In this document: positions 1-7,918 of the stretch, one piece after another
Layout of the letters: every line of letters starts with the position of its first letter
Numbering within the stretch: the first letter of the stretch is position 1
Source of the DNA: Gemmatimonadota bacterium
GTDB lineage: Bacteria; Latescibacterota; UBA2968
Direction of reading: 5' to 3'
Length of the DNA stretch: 35,333 bases
Assembly: GCA_026706845.1 (NCBI GenBank)
Contig: JAPOXY010000037.1
Span: 36,328-71,660 of the forward strand
Translations under genes and position numbers: made by a program
The notes under the pieces: generated by a model
What the model saw: only the letters and a program-made list of their open reading frames with translations
The model's database searches: none
What the model was told of the DNA's origin: nothing

Positions 1-740
1 GTATTTTGGCCGCTACAATGGCCGATCAGGTCGTGCCGAGAGCAAATCGGGCGCGATCTAAAATCGAGCAACCGCGTCGATCAGCAGTTGGACCTCAGTC
101 CATCCGCGTGCGAATCGCGCTGCGAGATACGGGCAGGCGTATTTTGTCAATGAGAGAATACGATGCCCAGGCCATGAAGGGCCGGCAGGTAATACTCGAC
201 AAATATGAAGGCGGGGCACTCGCAGAGCGCGTTCGCGCGGAAGAAGTCGTTTGGGCCGCCGCAGAATGGCATTTTATGAATGGAGATCGGCGCGTATTTT
301 CAGATGGAAAAGAATTTTATCGCACATTTCGCGTGTGGGCAGCAAAAGATGTAACACTAACACCCGAAGACCTCATACGCGATGTCGTGCCCGAAGATCA
401 GATGACGTATTCGGAACTGATGGATTTTATCCATCGCAAAACGCGCAACGGCAGCCAGACACTTCGAGAATCTGTAGCGCTTCACATGCGTTTGGCATTT
501 CCATTTGCGAACTTCGTGATCGCCCTCTTTGGCCTTCCCCTGGCCTCTCGCATGCAGCGGACGGGACGCCCCATCCAAATTGGCATGTGTTTGCTGATTT
601 GCTTTGCATTTTACGGGTGCATTCAACTCGGGCGCGCCATGGGTTGGAACGATGTGCTACCTCCTGAATGGGGTGCCTGGGGGGCAAATGCGATCTTTGG
701 CGCGATTGGGATTATCACGCTTCTCACAACGCGCAAATAG
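1..740 (+). CDS. LptF/LptG-family lipopolysaccharide export permease, C-terminal part (5' end outside window)
   Basis: The reading frame is open to the left edge, so this is the 3' part of a longer gene; about 244 residues are visible. The C-terminal third holds three hydrophobic segments (about residues 167-185, 194-212 and 224-241 counted from a TTG at base 6). The first follows an ARG/HIS-containing 'LHMRLAFPFANFVIALFGLPLA' type stretch, which is the hallmark of the YjgP/YjgQ (LptF/LptG) family. The region before it would be the periplasmic beta-jellyroll domain. Family members form the inner-membrane part of the LptB2FG complex that extracts LPS. Whether this is LptF or LptG cannot be told from the C-terminus. 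It is followed 27 bases later by a sulfatase gene, with no terminator seen between them. Confidence 0.8.
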   Translation, partial: ILAATMADQVVPRANRARSKIEQPRRSAVGPQSIRVRIALRDTGRRILSMREYDAQAMKGRQVILDKYEGGALAERVRAEEVVWAAAEWHFMNGDRRVFSDGKEFYRTFRVWAAKDVTLTPEDLIRDVVPEDQMTYSELMDFIHRKTRNGSQTLRESVALHMRLAFPFANFVIALFGLPLASRMQRTGRPIQIGMCLLICFAFYGCIQLGRAMGWNDVLPPEWGAWGANAIFGAIGIITLLTTRK

Positions 741-767
741 TTAACACCTTAACATTCGAGGATCCAC

Positions 768-2219
768 ATGAAATACAATATTCTCCTGATGATCTCCGAT
801 CAGCACAGCAAGTATCACATTGGTGCTTATGGCGACCCCCTTGTACGCACACCCCATCTCGACCAACTATCAGAAAACGGTATGCGCTTCACAAGCGCGT
901 ATTGCGCCTCACCCGTTTGCGTGCCCAGCCGCATGTCATTTATGACGTGTCGCATGCCTTCGGCCAACCGCGTGTGGAACAACAATCACCTGCTGCATTC
1001 GGGCATTCCCACCTGGGCACATGCCATGGGATTGGCCGGGTATAAAACATCGCTTATTGGGCGGATGCACTTCAACGGACAAGACCAGCGACACGGCTTT
1101 GAAAACCGTCCCTTCGGCGAATACGGTGCCACACATCCGGGTGCAAACAGGCAGGGCGCGCCCCTCTTCAAAAGCATTTCAACGGCGACCACCGGACAAA
1201 ATCGCACGGCCGTCGAAGTTGCCGGGCGGGGGTATGGCTCGTATCACGTCTTTGACGAAATGGTCGCGGAAAGAACCAGCGCGTATTTGCGCGACAAAGC
1301 GGAAAATCCCGGCGACCGACCCTTTGCTGCCGTGGCGGGATTTCTCTTGCCCCACTGTCCCTTCATCGCACACAAAGAGCTTTTTGATTATTATTACGAC
1401 CGCGTCGATATCCCCCAGCACACGCCCAATGAACCCGCAGCCATTCGCAAATTCAAACAGCTTCGCGGCCTCTATCCCCCCCTCGACGAAGAACGCATCC
1501 GCGTTGCCCGTGCCGCTTATTTTGGCATGTGCGAATACCTCGACATACAAATCGGGCACATCCTCCAGACCCTGCGAGAAACGGGCCTCGACCGCAATAC
1601 TCTGGTCATTTATTGCTCGGACCACGGCGAAATGTCCGGAGAACACGGCTGCTGGTGGAAAAGCAGTTATTACGAAGGGTCTGTCGGCGTCCCCCTCATC
1701 GCAAGCCTTCCAGGCGTGATCGCATCAAATACGGAAAACAACCAGATATGTAATCTGATGGACATTGGTCCCACGCTACTCGACATGGCAGATGGAAATC
1801 CCCTGCCGGACATTCACGGACACTCGCTCTGGCCGCTGCTTGCGGGGCGCGATGCTGGCGATCACCCCAACGAAACATTCAGTGAACACCTGGGGATAGA
1901 ACGCACACCCTCGTGTATGATTCGAACTGGACCCTGGAAATGTTACACATATCACGACGATACTGCACCCGTCCTCTACAACCTCGAAGACGATCCCGAA
2001 GAAATGCACGATCTGGGCAGCGATCCCAATTATGAAGACATCCGCGACCACCTCATATCCCGCATTTTTGAACAGTGGGATCCCGAGTATGTACTCAGAG
2101 AATGCGCGGATATCGACCGCGACATACGCCTGATTACCCGCTGGGGGCAGACCATTCAACCCACCTTGCCCGACACCGTCCCGGTGCCCGATGACGCCGA
2201 AGATATTGAATGTCTGTGA
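768..2219 (+). CDS. Sulfatase, choline-sulfatase-like, cytoplasmic
   Basis: This 483-residue protein is a type I (formylglycine) sulfatase. The signature C-x-P-x-R is CVPSR at residues 51-55, so Cys51 is the residue expected to be oxidised to formylglycine. Metal ligands are visible at the N-terminus (SDQH, Asp11-Gln12) and in the SDHGEMSGEHG block (Asp285-His286). The MHF-x-G-x-DQ-x-HGFE block around residues 100-112 and the C-terminal WDPE segment resemble choline sulfatase (BetC). There is no signal peptide, so it should act in the cytoplasm on an imported sulfate ester. The position normally filled by a catalytic Lys in the GK(M/W)H motif is Arg99. A GAGGA ribosome binding site lies 6 bases before the ATG. 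The substrate is not certain; choline sulfate is only the nearest family. Confidence 0.9.
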   Translation: MKYNILLMISDQHSKYHIGAYGDPLVRTPHLDQLSENGMRFTSAYCASPVCVPSRMSFMTCRMPSANRVWNNNHLLHSGIPTWAHAMGLAGYKTSLIGRMHFNGQDQRHGFENRPFGEYGATHPGANRQGAPLFKSISTATTGQNRTAVEVAGRGYGSYHVFDEMVAERTSAYLRDKAENPGDRPFAAVAGFLLPHCPFIAHKELFDYYYDRVDIPQHTPNEPAAIRKFKQLRGLYPPLDEERIRVARAAYFGMCEYLDIQIGHILQTLRETGLDRNTLVIYCSDHGEMSGEHGCWWKSSYYEGSVGVPLIASLPGVIASNTENNQICNLMDIGPTLLDMADGNPLPDIHGHSLWPLLAGRDAGDHPNETFSEHLGIERTPSCMIRTGPWKCYTYHDDTAPVLYNLEDDPEEMHDLGSDPNYEDIRDHLISRIFEQWDPEYVLRECADIDRDIRLITRWGQTIQPTLPDTVPVPDDAEDIECL

Positions 2220-2313
2220 CGCTAACCGCTAATCGCTTTTGTTTTTAAGTGACAAATGATTCTTTTTTACTTTACTTAACATCCCGAAATTATCCGTTGT
2301 CGCATTTGGCTTA

Positions 2314-2334
2314 ATAGTTCTTCGAGCTATTTTT
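2314..2334 (+). terminator. Weak intrinsic terminator-like hairpin
   Basis: ATAGTTC and GAGCTAT pair (7 bp with one G-U) around a three-base TTC loop, followed by a run of T. It lies between the choline-sulfatase-like gene and the UPF0182 gene, ending 15 bases before the next ATG, so it could end the upstream transcript or act as a leader structure. The stem is short and AT-rich. Confidence 0.4.
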
Positions 2335-2349
2335 ACAGAGGACATATTT

Positions 2350-5157
2350 ATGCAACGCAAGTTTTTAATCCCAACCATATTTGTCATTGTCATCGGGTTC
2401 GCGTGGTTATCATCCTATTATACCGACTGGCTGTGGTTCTCGAGCCTCGATTTTCAGGCTGTCTTCTGGACCACCCTGAAAGCGCGTTTCCTATCCGGCA
2501 TATTTTACGGTCTAATTGCCGCTGTAGTCATTGGTATCAACCTTCATTATGTCGGTCGATTCACCCGCTCCGCGCTCGAAGCAGACGCCTCGCTTTACGA
2601 AGGTGAAATGCCCGGCGCAAGCCTGTTGCGCTCAAATACCGGTTATCTGTTAATCGCCGCTGTCCTCGTCCTCATTATGGGCAATGTCGGCTCCTCACAA
2701 TGGCCCACCCTGTTGCGTTACTGGTACGGCGGATCATTTGGCACTTCCGATCCCATCTTTGGGCGCGACGTTGGATTTTATGTCTTTGATTTGCCCTTTT
2801 ACCAGTTTACAGTCGGTTTTCTCATCGGCACAGTAATCGTATCGGCCCTGGCATCAGGGGTCATTTACATGGCCACAGGCGGTATTAGCTTGCAGGAGCG
2901 CATTCAAGTCATGCCGCGCCCCGTCGCACACCTGTCTGCCCTTGCCGGGCTATTCTTGCTGTTTTCGGCTATCAATTATTACCTCAAAATCTACGGCTTG
3001 CTCTATTCTCCGGGCGACGTCTTTTTCGGTGCGGGATTTGTCGATGTCAACGTCCAACGCTGGATATATTGGATCCTCATCATTGCCTTTGTCGCAACTG
3101 GCATCATGCTCTTGCGAAATATCAAATCGCGTGAAGCGCGCCCACTCCTCATCGGTGTTGGCGTCTTTCTCATTGGCACCATCGGGCTGGGCAGTATTCC
3201 GGGTGCAATTGTGCAAAAACTCATCGTAGATCCCACCGAACTCCAGCGCGAAACCCCCTATATCAAGAATAACATCGACTTTACGCGAAAAGCATACGCC
3301 CTCGACAGGATTGTGGAACAACCCTTTGAGGCATCCGAGAACCTCACCGCAGCGGACATTGCCGCCAATCCTTTGACCATTCGCAACATCCGCATCTGGG
3401 ACGAGCGCCCAATGGTGCAAACCTATCAGCAGGTTCAGGAAATTCGTCCCTATTATGTCTTTCCCAGCGTTGACGTGGATCGCTACACCATCGATGGCGT
3501 ATATCGACAGGTCATGCTCTCGGGGCGCGAACTCGACACCAATCGCCTGCCTGCTCAGGCGCGCAACTGGGTCAACGAAACCCTGCAATATACACACGGA
3601 TATGGGGTTGCCATGAGCCCGGTTACGCAAGTCACGCCCGAGGGCTTGCCAGAGTTTATGGTCAAGGATATTCCCCCAGTGACCGACGCAGCAGAGCTAC
3701 AGATTTCTCGCCCAGAAATCTACTATGGCGAACGCACCTACGGCAACGTGGTCGTCAAAACCAGTGCCGAAGAATTTGACTATCCCCAGCGCGATGGCAA
3801 TGCGTTTACCACCTACGAAGGCAATGGCGGGGTACCCATGGGCAGTTTCATCAACCGTCTGGCATTTACCATTCGCATGATGGATCCCAATTTGCTCTTG
3901 AGTAGCTACATCCTATCCGAAAGCAAAATCATGTACCACCGGCAAATCGCCCAACGCGCACGCGAGATCGCGCCTTTCCTCTTCTTCGACTCGGATCCCT
4001 ATCTCGTTATCTCAGAAGGCCGTCTGTACTGGATCTTAGATGCGTACACAACCACCAACATGTATCCCTATTCCAAACGCATGGGCCGGTCGCAGATCAA
4101 CTACATCCGCAATTCGGTCAAGGTTGTCATGGATGCTTATCACGGTTCTGTCACCTTTTATCAAGCCGAAGATGAACCCGTGATTGCCGCTTATGCCGCG
4201 ATATTCCCCACCCTGTTCAAATCAATTGACACCATGCCTGCTGATTTGCGCGCCCATGTGCGGTATCCCGTTGACCTCTTCCGCATTCAAGCGACGATGT
4301 ATCGCGAATATCACATGCAGGAAGTGCAGGTGTTTTACAACCAGGAAGACCTGTGGGAAATCCCAAATGAAATCTATGGCCAAAACGACCGCACACAGCC
4401 GATGGAACCGTACTATATCATCGTCAAATTCCCCGGCGAACAACGCGAAGAATTTCTGCTGCTCGTGCCCTTCACACCCGCCCAAAAGGACAACATGATC
4501 GGCTGGCTTGCCGCGCGATGCGACGGGGAAAACTACGGTGACTTGCTGGTCTATCTCCTGCCGAAAGAAAAACTCATCTTCGGTCCCATGCAACTCGAAG
4601 CCCGCATCGATCAGCAGCCAGATATATCGAGCCAACTCACCCTGTGGGGACAAGGCGGCTCCGAAGTCATTCGCGGCAACCTTTTGGCCGTACCCATCGA
4701 ATCATCTTTCCTGTACGTTGAACCCATCTACCTTCAAGCTCGCCAGGAATCCGAGCAATTCCAACAACAGGGCTTTGAAGGCGAAGGCGGTGGACAGCCG
4801 CAGCAGGGACAACCACCGCGTCAACTCCAGCAGAGCACGGCCATCCCCGAACTCAAGCAAGTGATCGTCGCATTTGGTGGACAGGTCATCATGCGCGATA
4901 CATTTGAAGATGCCCTCAACGAATTGTTTGGCTCTGGTGCGGGGAAAACCCTGAAATCTCCAGGTTCCGAAGAAACACCCGCGACCACATCAGAACAACC
5001 CGCTGAACGCACCGCAGCAGATTTGGCATCAGAAGCAGATATGCAATTCCAGCGCGTGCGGGAATCGCTTCAAAAATGGGATTGGACAACCGCGGGCGAA
5101 GCGATGAAACAACTGGAACAATCGATTCTCGAATTAAAAAAGACACTGGATAAATAA
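2350..5157 (+). CDS. UPF0182 (COG1615) family integral membrane protein
   Basis: The 935 residues match the size and layout of the UPF0182 family. The N-terminal third (to about residue 310) has around seven membrane segments, starting with FLIPTIFVIVIGFAWLSSYY. It is followed by a large extracytoplasmic domain rich in Tyr, Pro and aromatic motifs. The family-typical start (a first TM, then a TDWLWF segment) is clear. The C-terminus carries a Gln/Gly/Pro-rich linker (about residues 800-830) and a charged helical tail that ends in Lys. The function of the family is unknown. An AGAGGA ribosome binding site precedes the ATG. It is followed by a strong terminator, so it is probably transcribed alone or with the upstream sulfatase. 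Confidence 0.9.
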   Translation: MQRKFLIPTIFVIVIGFAWLSSYYTDWLWFSSLDFQAVFWTTLKARFLSGIFYGLIAAVVIGINLHYVGRFTRSALEADASLYEGEMPGASLLRSNTGYLLIAAVLVLIMGNVGSSQWPTLLRYWYGGSFGTSDPIFGRDVGFYVFDLPFYQFTVGFLIGTVIVSALASGVIYMATGGISLQERIQVMPRPVAHLSALAGLFLLFSAINYYLKIYGLLYSPGDVFFGAGFVDVNVQRWIYWILIIAFVATGIMLLRNIKSREARPLLIGVGVFLIGTIGLGSIPGAIVQKLIVDPTELQRETPYIKNNIDFTRKAYALDRIVEQPFEASENLTAADIAANPLTIRNIRIWDERPMVQTYQQVQEIRPYYVFPSVDVDRYTIDGVYRQVMLSGRELDTNRLPAQARNWVNETLQYTHGYGVAMSPVTQVTPEGLPEFMVKDIPPVTDAAELQISRPEIYYGERTYGNVVVKTSAEEFDYPQRDGNAFTTYEGNGGVPMGSFINRLAFTIRMMDPNLLLSSYILSESKIMYHRQIAQRAREIAPFLFFDSDPYLVISEGRLYWILDAYTTTNMYPYSKRMGRSQINYIRNSVKVVMDAYHGSVTFYQAEDEPVIAAYAAIFPTLFKSIDTMPADLRAHVRYPVDLFRIQATMYREYHMQEVQVFYNQEDLWEIPNEIYGQNDRTQPMEPYYIIVKFPGEQREEFLLLVPFTPAQKDNMIGWLAARCDGENYGDLLVYLLPKEKLIFGPMQLEARIDQQPDISSQLTLWGQGGSEVIRGNLLAVPIESSFLYVEPIYLQARQESEQFQQQGFEGEGGGQPQQGQPPRQLQQSTAIPELKQVIVAFGGQVIMRDTFEDALNELFGSGAGKTLKSPGSEETPATTSEQPAERTAADLASEADMQFQRVRESLQKWDWTTAGEAMKQLEQSILELKKTLDK

Positions 5158-5183
5158 TCGTTCCAGTTCATTTCTCCCGATTC

Positions 5184-5225
5184 AACTATGGATAGACGGT
5201 ATAATTCTGTCTATCCATAGTTTTT
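5184..5225 (+). terminator. Intrinsic terminator after the UPF0182 gene
   Basis: A perfect 14-bp stem (AACTATGGATAGAC with GTCTATCCATAGTT) closes an 11-base loop and runs into TTTTT. It separates the UPF0182 gene from the Gfo/Idh/MocA gene, so the latter needs its own promoter or read-through. Confidence 0.85.
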
Positions 5226-5248
5226 AGGACTTTACAGAAAGGAAAAAA

Positions 5249-6226
5249 ATGGCTGTAAAAGTAGGATTTATCGGAACTGGCGGCATATCGCGCCCCCACC
5301 GAAAACATCTCAAAAATATGGATGACGTAGAGGTGGTGGCAATGTGTGACCTCGAAAAAGACCGCGTCGCAGAAGCCGCCGAAGAATGGAATGCGACGGT
5401 CTATACAGATTACAAAACAATGCTCGAAAACGAAGAAATGGACGCGCTATACGTATGCATTCCGCCCTTTGCACACGAAGAGCAGGAAATCATGGCCGCT
5501 GAAAAAGGCATAGCCCTCTTCGTGGAAAAACCCGTATCTGTCACAATGGAAAAAGCCCGCGAAGTCGATGCCGCCATTCGCAAAAACAACGTCGTATCGT
5601 GCGTTGGATTTCAAGGACGCTATTTAGACATTATCGCACAGACAAAAGACCTGCTCAAAGATCGCCCCGTTGGCCTGGCAATGGGATACTGGATGGGAGG
5701 AATGCCGCAAGTACCCTGGTGGCGGCGCAAAGAAATGTCGGGTGGCCAGGCCGTTGAGCAAACCATTCACGTCACCGATATGACGCGGTATCTCTTTGGC
5801 GAAGTAAAATCCGTCTATGCGGCAGGGCGCACGGGCTTAATGACCGACGTGCCCGACTATAACATCGAAGATAGCAGCGCAGCCACGCTCGTTTTTGAAA
5901 ATGGTCTGGCCGCCACCATCTTCTCAGCGTGTTTTCTATCGGGAGGACGAGGCAGAGGCGGCATTGACATCTTCACCAAAGACATGAACATCGAATATCG
6001 CGAGCGCAGATCCATCACCATCATTCAAAATGGCAATTCAGAACGGGTCGAAGTGCAAAACGATTACTGGCAAGACATGGACAATGACTTTATAGATGCC
6101 GTGAGAAAAGGCGACGACTCCGCACTCAAAACCACGTATGCCGATGCCGTCAAAACACAAGAAATCGTCATGGCCGTCAACCGCTCAATAGAAACGGGCG
6201 AAGTGGTTCAGATATCGGATATGTGA
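5249..6226 (+). CDS. Gfo/Idh/MocA family NAD(P)-dependent oxidoreductase
   Basis: The 325 residues have the usual length and two-domain plan of the family. The N-terminal Rossmann fold has GFIGTGGIS (residues 6-14) and an acidic residue after the second strand (AMCD, Asp34). The conserved EKP motif is at residues 93-95 with Lys94 as the likely catalytic residue. The C-terminal domain holds the HVTD stretch (His174, Asp177), which fits the family's H-x-x-D active-site pair. Members oxidise or reduce sugars, inositols and related polyols, and the exact substrate cannot be read here. An AAAGGA ribosome binding site lies 7 bases before the ATG. It ends 4 bases from the convergent FAD oxidoreductase gene. 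Confidence 0.92.
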   Translation: MAVKVGFIGTGGISRPHRKHLKNMDDVEVVAMCDLEKDRVAEAAEEWNATVYTDYKTMLENEEMDALYVCIPPFAHEEQEIMAAEKGIALFVEKPVSVTMEKAREVDAAIRKNNVVSCVGFQGRYLDIIAQTKDLLKDRPVGLAMGYWMGGMPQVPWWRRKEMSGGQAVEQTIHVTDMTRYLFGEVKSVYAAGRTGLMTDVPDYNIEDSSAATLVFENGLAATIFSACFLSGGRGRGGIDIFTKDMNIEYRERRSITIIQNGNSERVEVQNDYWQDMDNDFIDAVRKGDDSALKTTYADAVKTQEIVMAVNRSIETGEVVQISDM

Positions 6227-6230
6227 GGAA

Positions 6231-7370
6231 TCACTGTAAAAACCGCTCGAGGCGATAGCGTCTCAAAAAATCTATTCGAGCACCATCCAAAATCTCAATC
6301 GCCGCGCATTCGCCAATTAAAGGCGCGAGCGTAACCCCGCTGTGTGTCACAGACAAATAGAGATTTGGAACCCGTTTGGAAAATCCGAGAATCGGGTGTC
6401 CGTCCTCAGGAACAGGACGGCGCCCGCGCCGGACCTCGCGCACGGGCACGCCTTCAATCGCAGGCAAAAAACGCGCCACAGCATCGACCACCCGCTGCAC
6501 TTCTCGATCATCCTGCCCAAGCGAACCACCATCGTACACCCGACCGTGCGCCCCTCCGTGAAGCATCACCGAACCATTGGGCAACTGCCTGAAATTGGTC
6601 TGCGGAGGACAATCGCGGGGCGAATGCACCACCGATGCGTTTTCAAAAACAGGCGGCACAGGCTCTGTCAAAATCGTACATCCAAACGTGTAATACACAG
6701 GCACATCAACATCTGCCATTGCCGCGAGACTTGCTGTATCTGCACCCCCTGCAAGCACAACTGCATCACACGCAATCTCTCCCCTGTCCGTCACCACAGC
6801 CGCTATATCTGCCCCCGAACGCGCCAGCCCTGTGACGTGTGTCCCCCAAAAAATATCCGCGCCCCATTCCTTTAACCGTTCGACACATGCCCGAACAACA
6901 GCCCCTGTATCTGCGTGTCCTTCTATATCCGTATAAGAAGCTGCCGTCACAACGCCGGGCGTCAAACCCGGCTCCAATGATTCAACCTCCTCCCCATTCA
7001 ACAGACGGATGGGATATCCCCAAGACTGCAAAACGCCCGCGCGCTTCACAATTTCCCGCGCCCCATCATCCGTAGATGCCCACCGCAATTCACCGCCCCA
7101 TGTCGCGCTTTGCGGTATGCCCAGTCGCTCGACAAATCGCGCCCACATATCCAGCGAGCGCCGGTTGAAAAGGTGATAATGTCTGGGATTTTTATCGCGT
7201 GCATTCATCCATGCAAAAGATACAGCCGTTGCCGGCTGAATAGCTGATTTCTTCCTGGGTTCACCCACATCAATCAGCGTGACCTTCGCACCGCGCCTCG
7301 CCAGGTGAAATGCGATTGATGCCCCCACAATACCCGCGCCAATCACAGCGATATTTGAAAAATTGTTCAT
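6231..7370 (-). CDS. FAD-dependent oxidoreductase of the DAO (glycine/D-amino acid oxidase) family
   Basis: The 379-residue protein begins with the dinucleotide-binding motif IAVIGAGIVGASIAFHLA (Gly11, Gly13, Gly16) and an acidic residue ending strand 2 (LID, Asp34), typical of DAO-family flavoproteins such as glycine oxidase, sarcosine oxidase and related dehydrogenases. A second FAD-contact block, 'GRRPVPEDGHPILGFS', lies near residues 320-335, followed by a Gly-containing 'THSGVTLAPLIGE' block. These two blocks are also characteristic. No signal peptide is seen. An AAGGGAA ribosome binding site precedes the ATG. It converges on the Gfo/Idh/MocA gene with a 4-base gap. The substrate amine is unknown. 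Confidence 0.9.
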   Translation of the reverse strand: MNNFSNIAVIGAGIVGASIAFHLARRGAKVTLIDVGEPRKKSAIQPATAVSFAWMNARDKNPRHYHLFNRRSLDMWARFVERLGIPQSATWGGELRWASTDDGAREIVKRAGVLQSWGYPIRLLNGEEVESLEPGLTPGVVTAASYTDIEGHADTGAVVRACVERLKEWGADIFWGTHVTGLARSGADIAAVVTDRGEIACDAVVLAGGADTASLAAMADVDVPVYYTFGCTILTEPVPPVFENASVVHSPRDCPPQTNFRQLPNGSVMLHGGAHGRVYDGGSLGQDDREVQRVVDAVARFLPAIEGVPVREVRRGRRPVPEDGHPILGFSKRVPNLYLSVTHSGVTLAPLIGECAAIEILDGARIDFLRRYRLERFLQ

Positions 7371-7394
7371 TTCCCTTTCACCCTTATACAGAAA

Positions 7395-7422
7395 ACGGGT
7401 TCGCCTTTTGTGGTAAACCCGT
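7395..7422. other. Inverted repeat between DUF433 and FAD oxidoreductase genes
   Basis: ACGGGTT and AACCCGT form a 7-bp stem with a 14-base loop, extendable by CAGA/TCTG across a two-base mismatch. It lies upstream of the minus-strand oxidoreductase and downstream of the minus-strand DUF433 gene. No T run follows on either strand, so a terminator role is doubtful; an operator or mRNA leader hairpin is equally possible. Confidence 0.35.
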
Positions 7423-7496
7423 AATCTGTTCAGCTATTTAATGCCCATAAATGAACAAAATCCAATTAAAGAAATTGAATATTGTTTTTCATTTCG

Positions 7497-7751
7497 TCAC
7501 TGGTCAATTTTTTTTTCTTCGGCCACCAAAGACGCTTCTACTTCTTCTTTGTTCGCGTGGTAATAAGCCAACGCTGCATAGATTTGCGATAGCGTCAAAT
7601 GCGGATATTGATCTGCAATTTCTTCCGGGCTATACCCTTGTTTATACCACACAACGATTTGATTTACTGTCATGCGCGTACCGTCTATGCGTAAGAGTCC
7701 ACCACATATATCCGGGTCTTTAACCAGCAAAGTGCCAATTTCTATGCTCAT
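7497..7751 (-). CDS. DUF433 (VapB-type antitoxin-like) small protein
   Basis: The 84 residues match DUF433: an N-terminal strand region, a GTRMTVNQIVVWYKQGYSPEEIADQYPHL helix-turn-helix-like core, and an LSQIYAALAYYHANKEEV helix. The ATG is preferred over a GTG three codons upstream because a GGGTGA ribosome binding site sits 6 bases before it. DUF433 proteins are often antitoxins paired with a PIN-like DUF5615 toxin encoded just downstream. Here the next 126 bases hold no open frame of that size, so this copy is solo. The Lys- and Glu-rich tail ends with KKIDQ. The DNA-binding role is inferred from the family. Confidence 0.85.
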   Translation of the reverse strand: MSIEIGTLLVKDPDICGGLLRIDGTRMTVNQIVVWYKQGYSPEEIADQYPHLTLSQIYAALAYYHANKEEVEASLVAEEKKIDQ

Positions 7752-7918
7752 AGTGTTCACCCATAATTTTTTACCGACACAATTGTGATAGCGTGACGTT
7801 AATAGCCCAGAGGAGGTTCCTTTAATTTTGTTGTATTATCCCAAACAAGAGGACCCCCCGTGTGCCTAATAGATAAAAACACTCCCATCTGCATTGAAAT
7901 GGTAAAAAAATCGGCCGG
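7752..7918. other. Intergenic region with orphan Shine-Dalgarno-like sequences
   Basis: No gene is assigned. Two plus-strand purine tracts look like ribosome binding sites: AGGAGG at 7811-7816, before a 13-codon TTG frame, and AGAGGA at 7848-7853, before a GTG frame that runs antisense into the symporter 3' end. Neither frame has recognisable protein features. On the minus strand a T7 tract follows the symporter stop, after a GC-rich CCGGCCG. No loop-forming stem is present, so it is not called a terminator. Confidence 0.3.
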
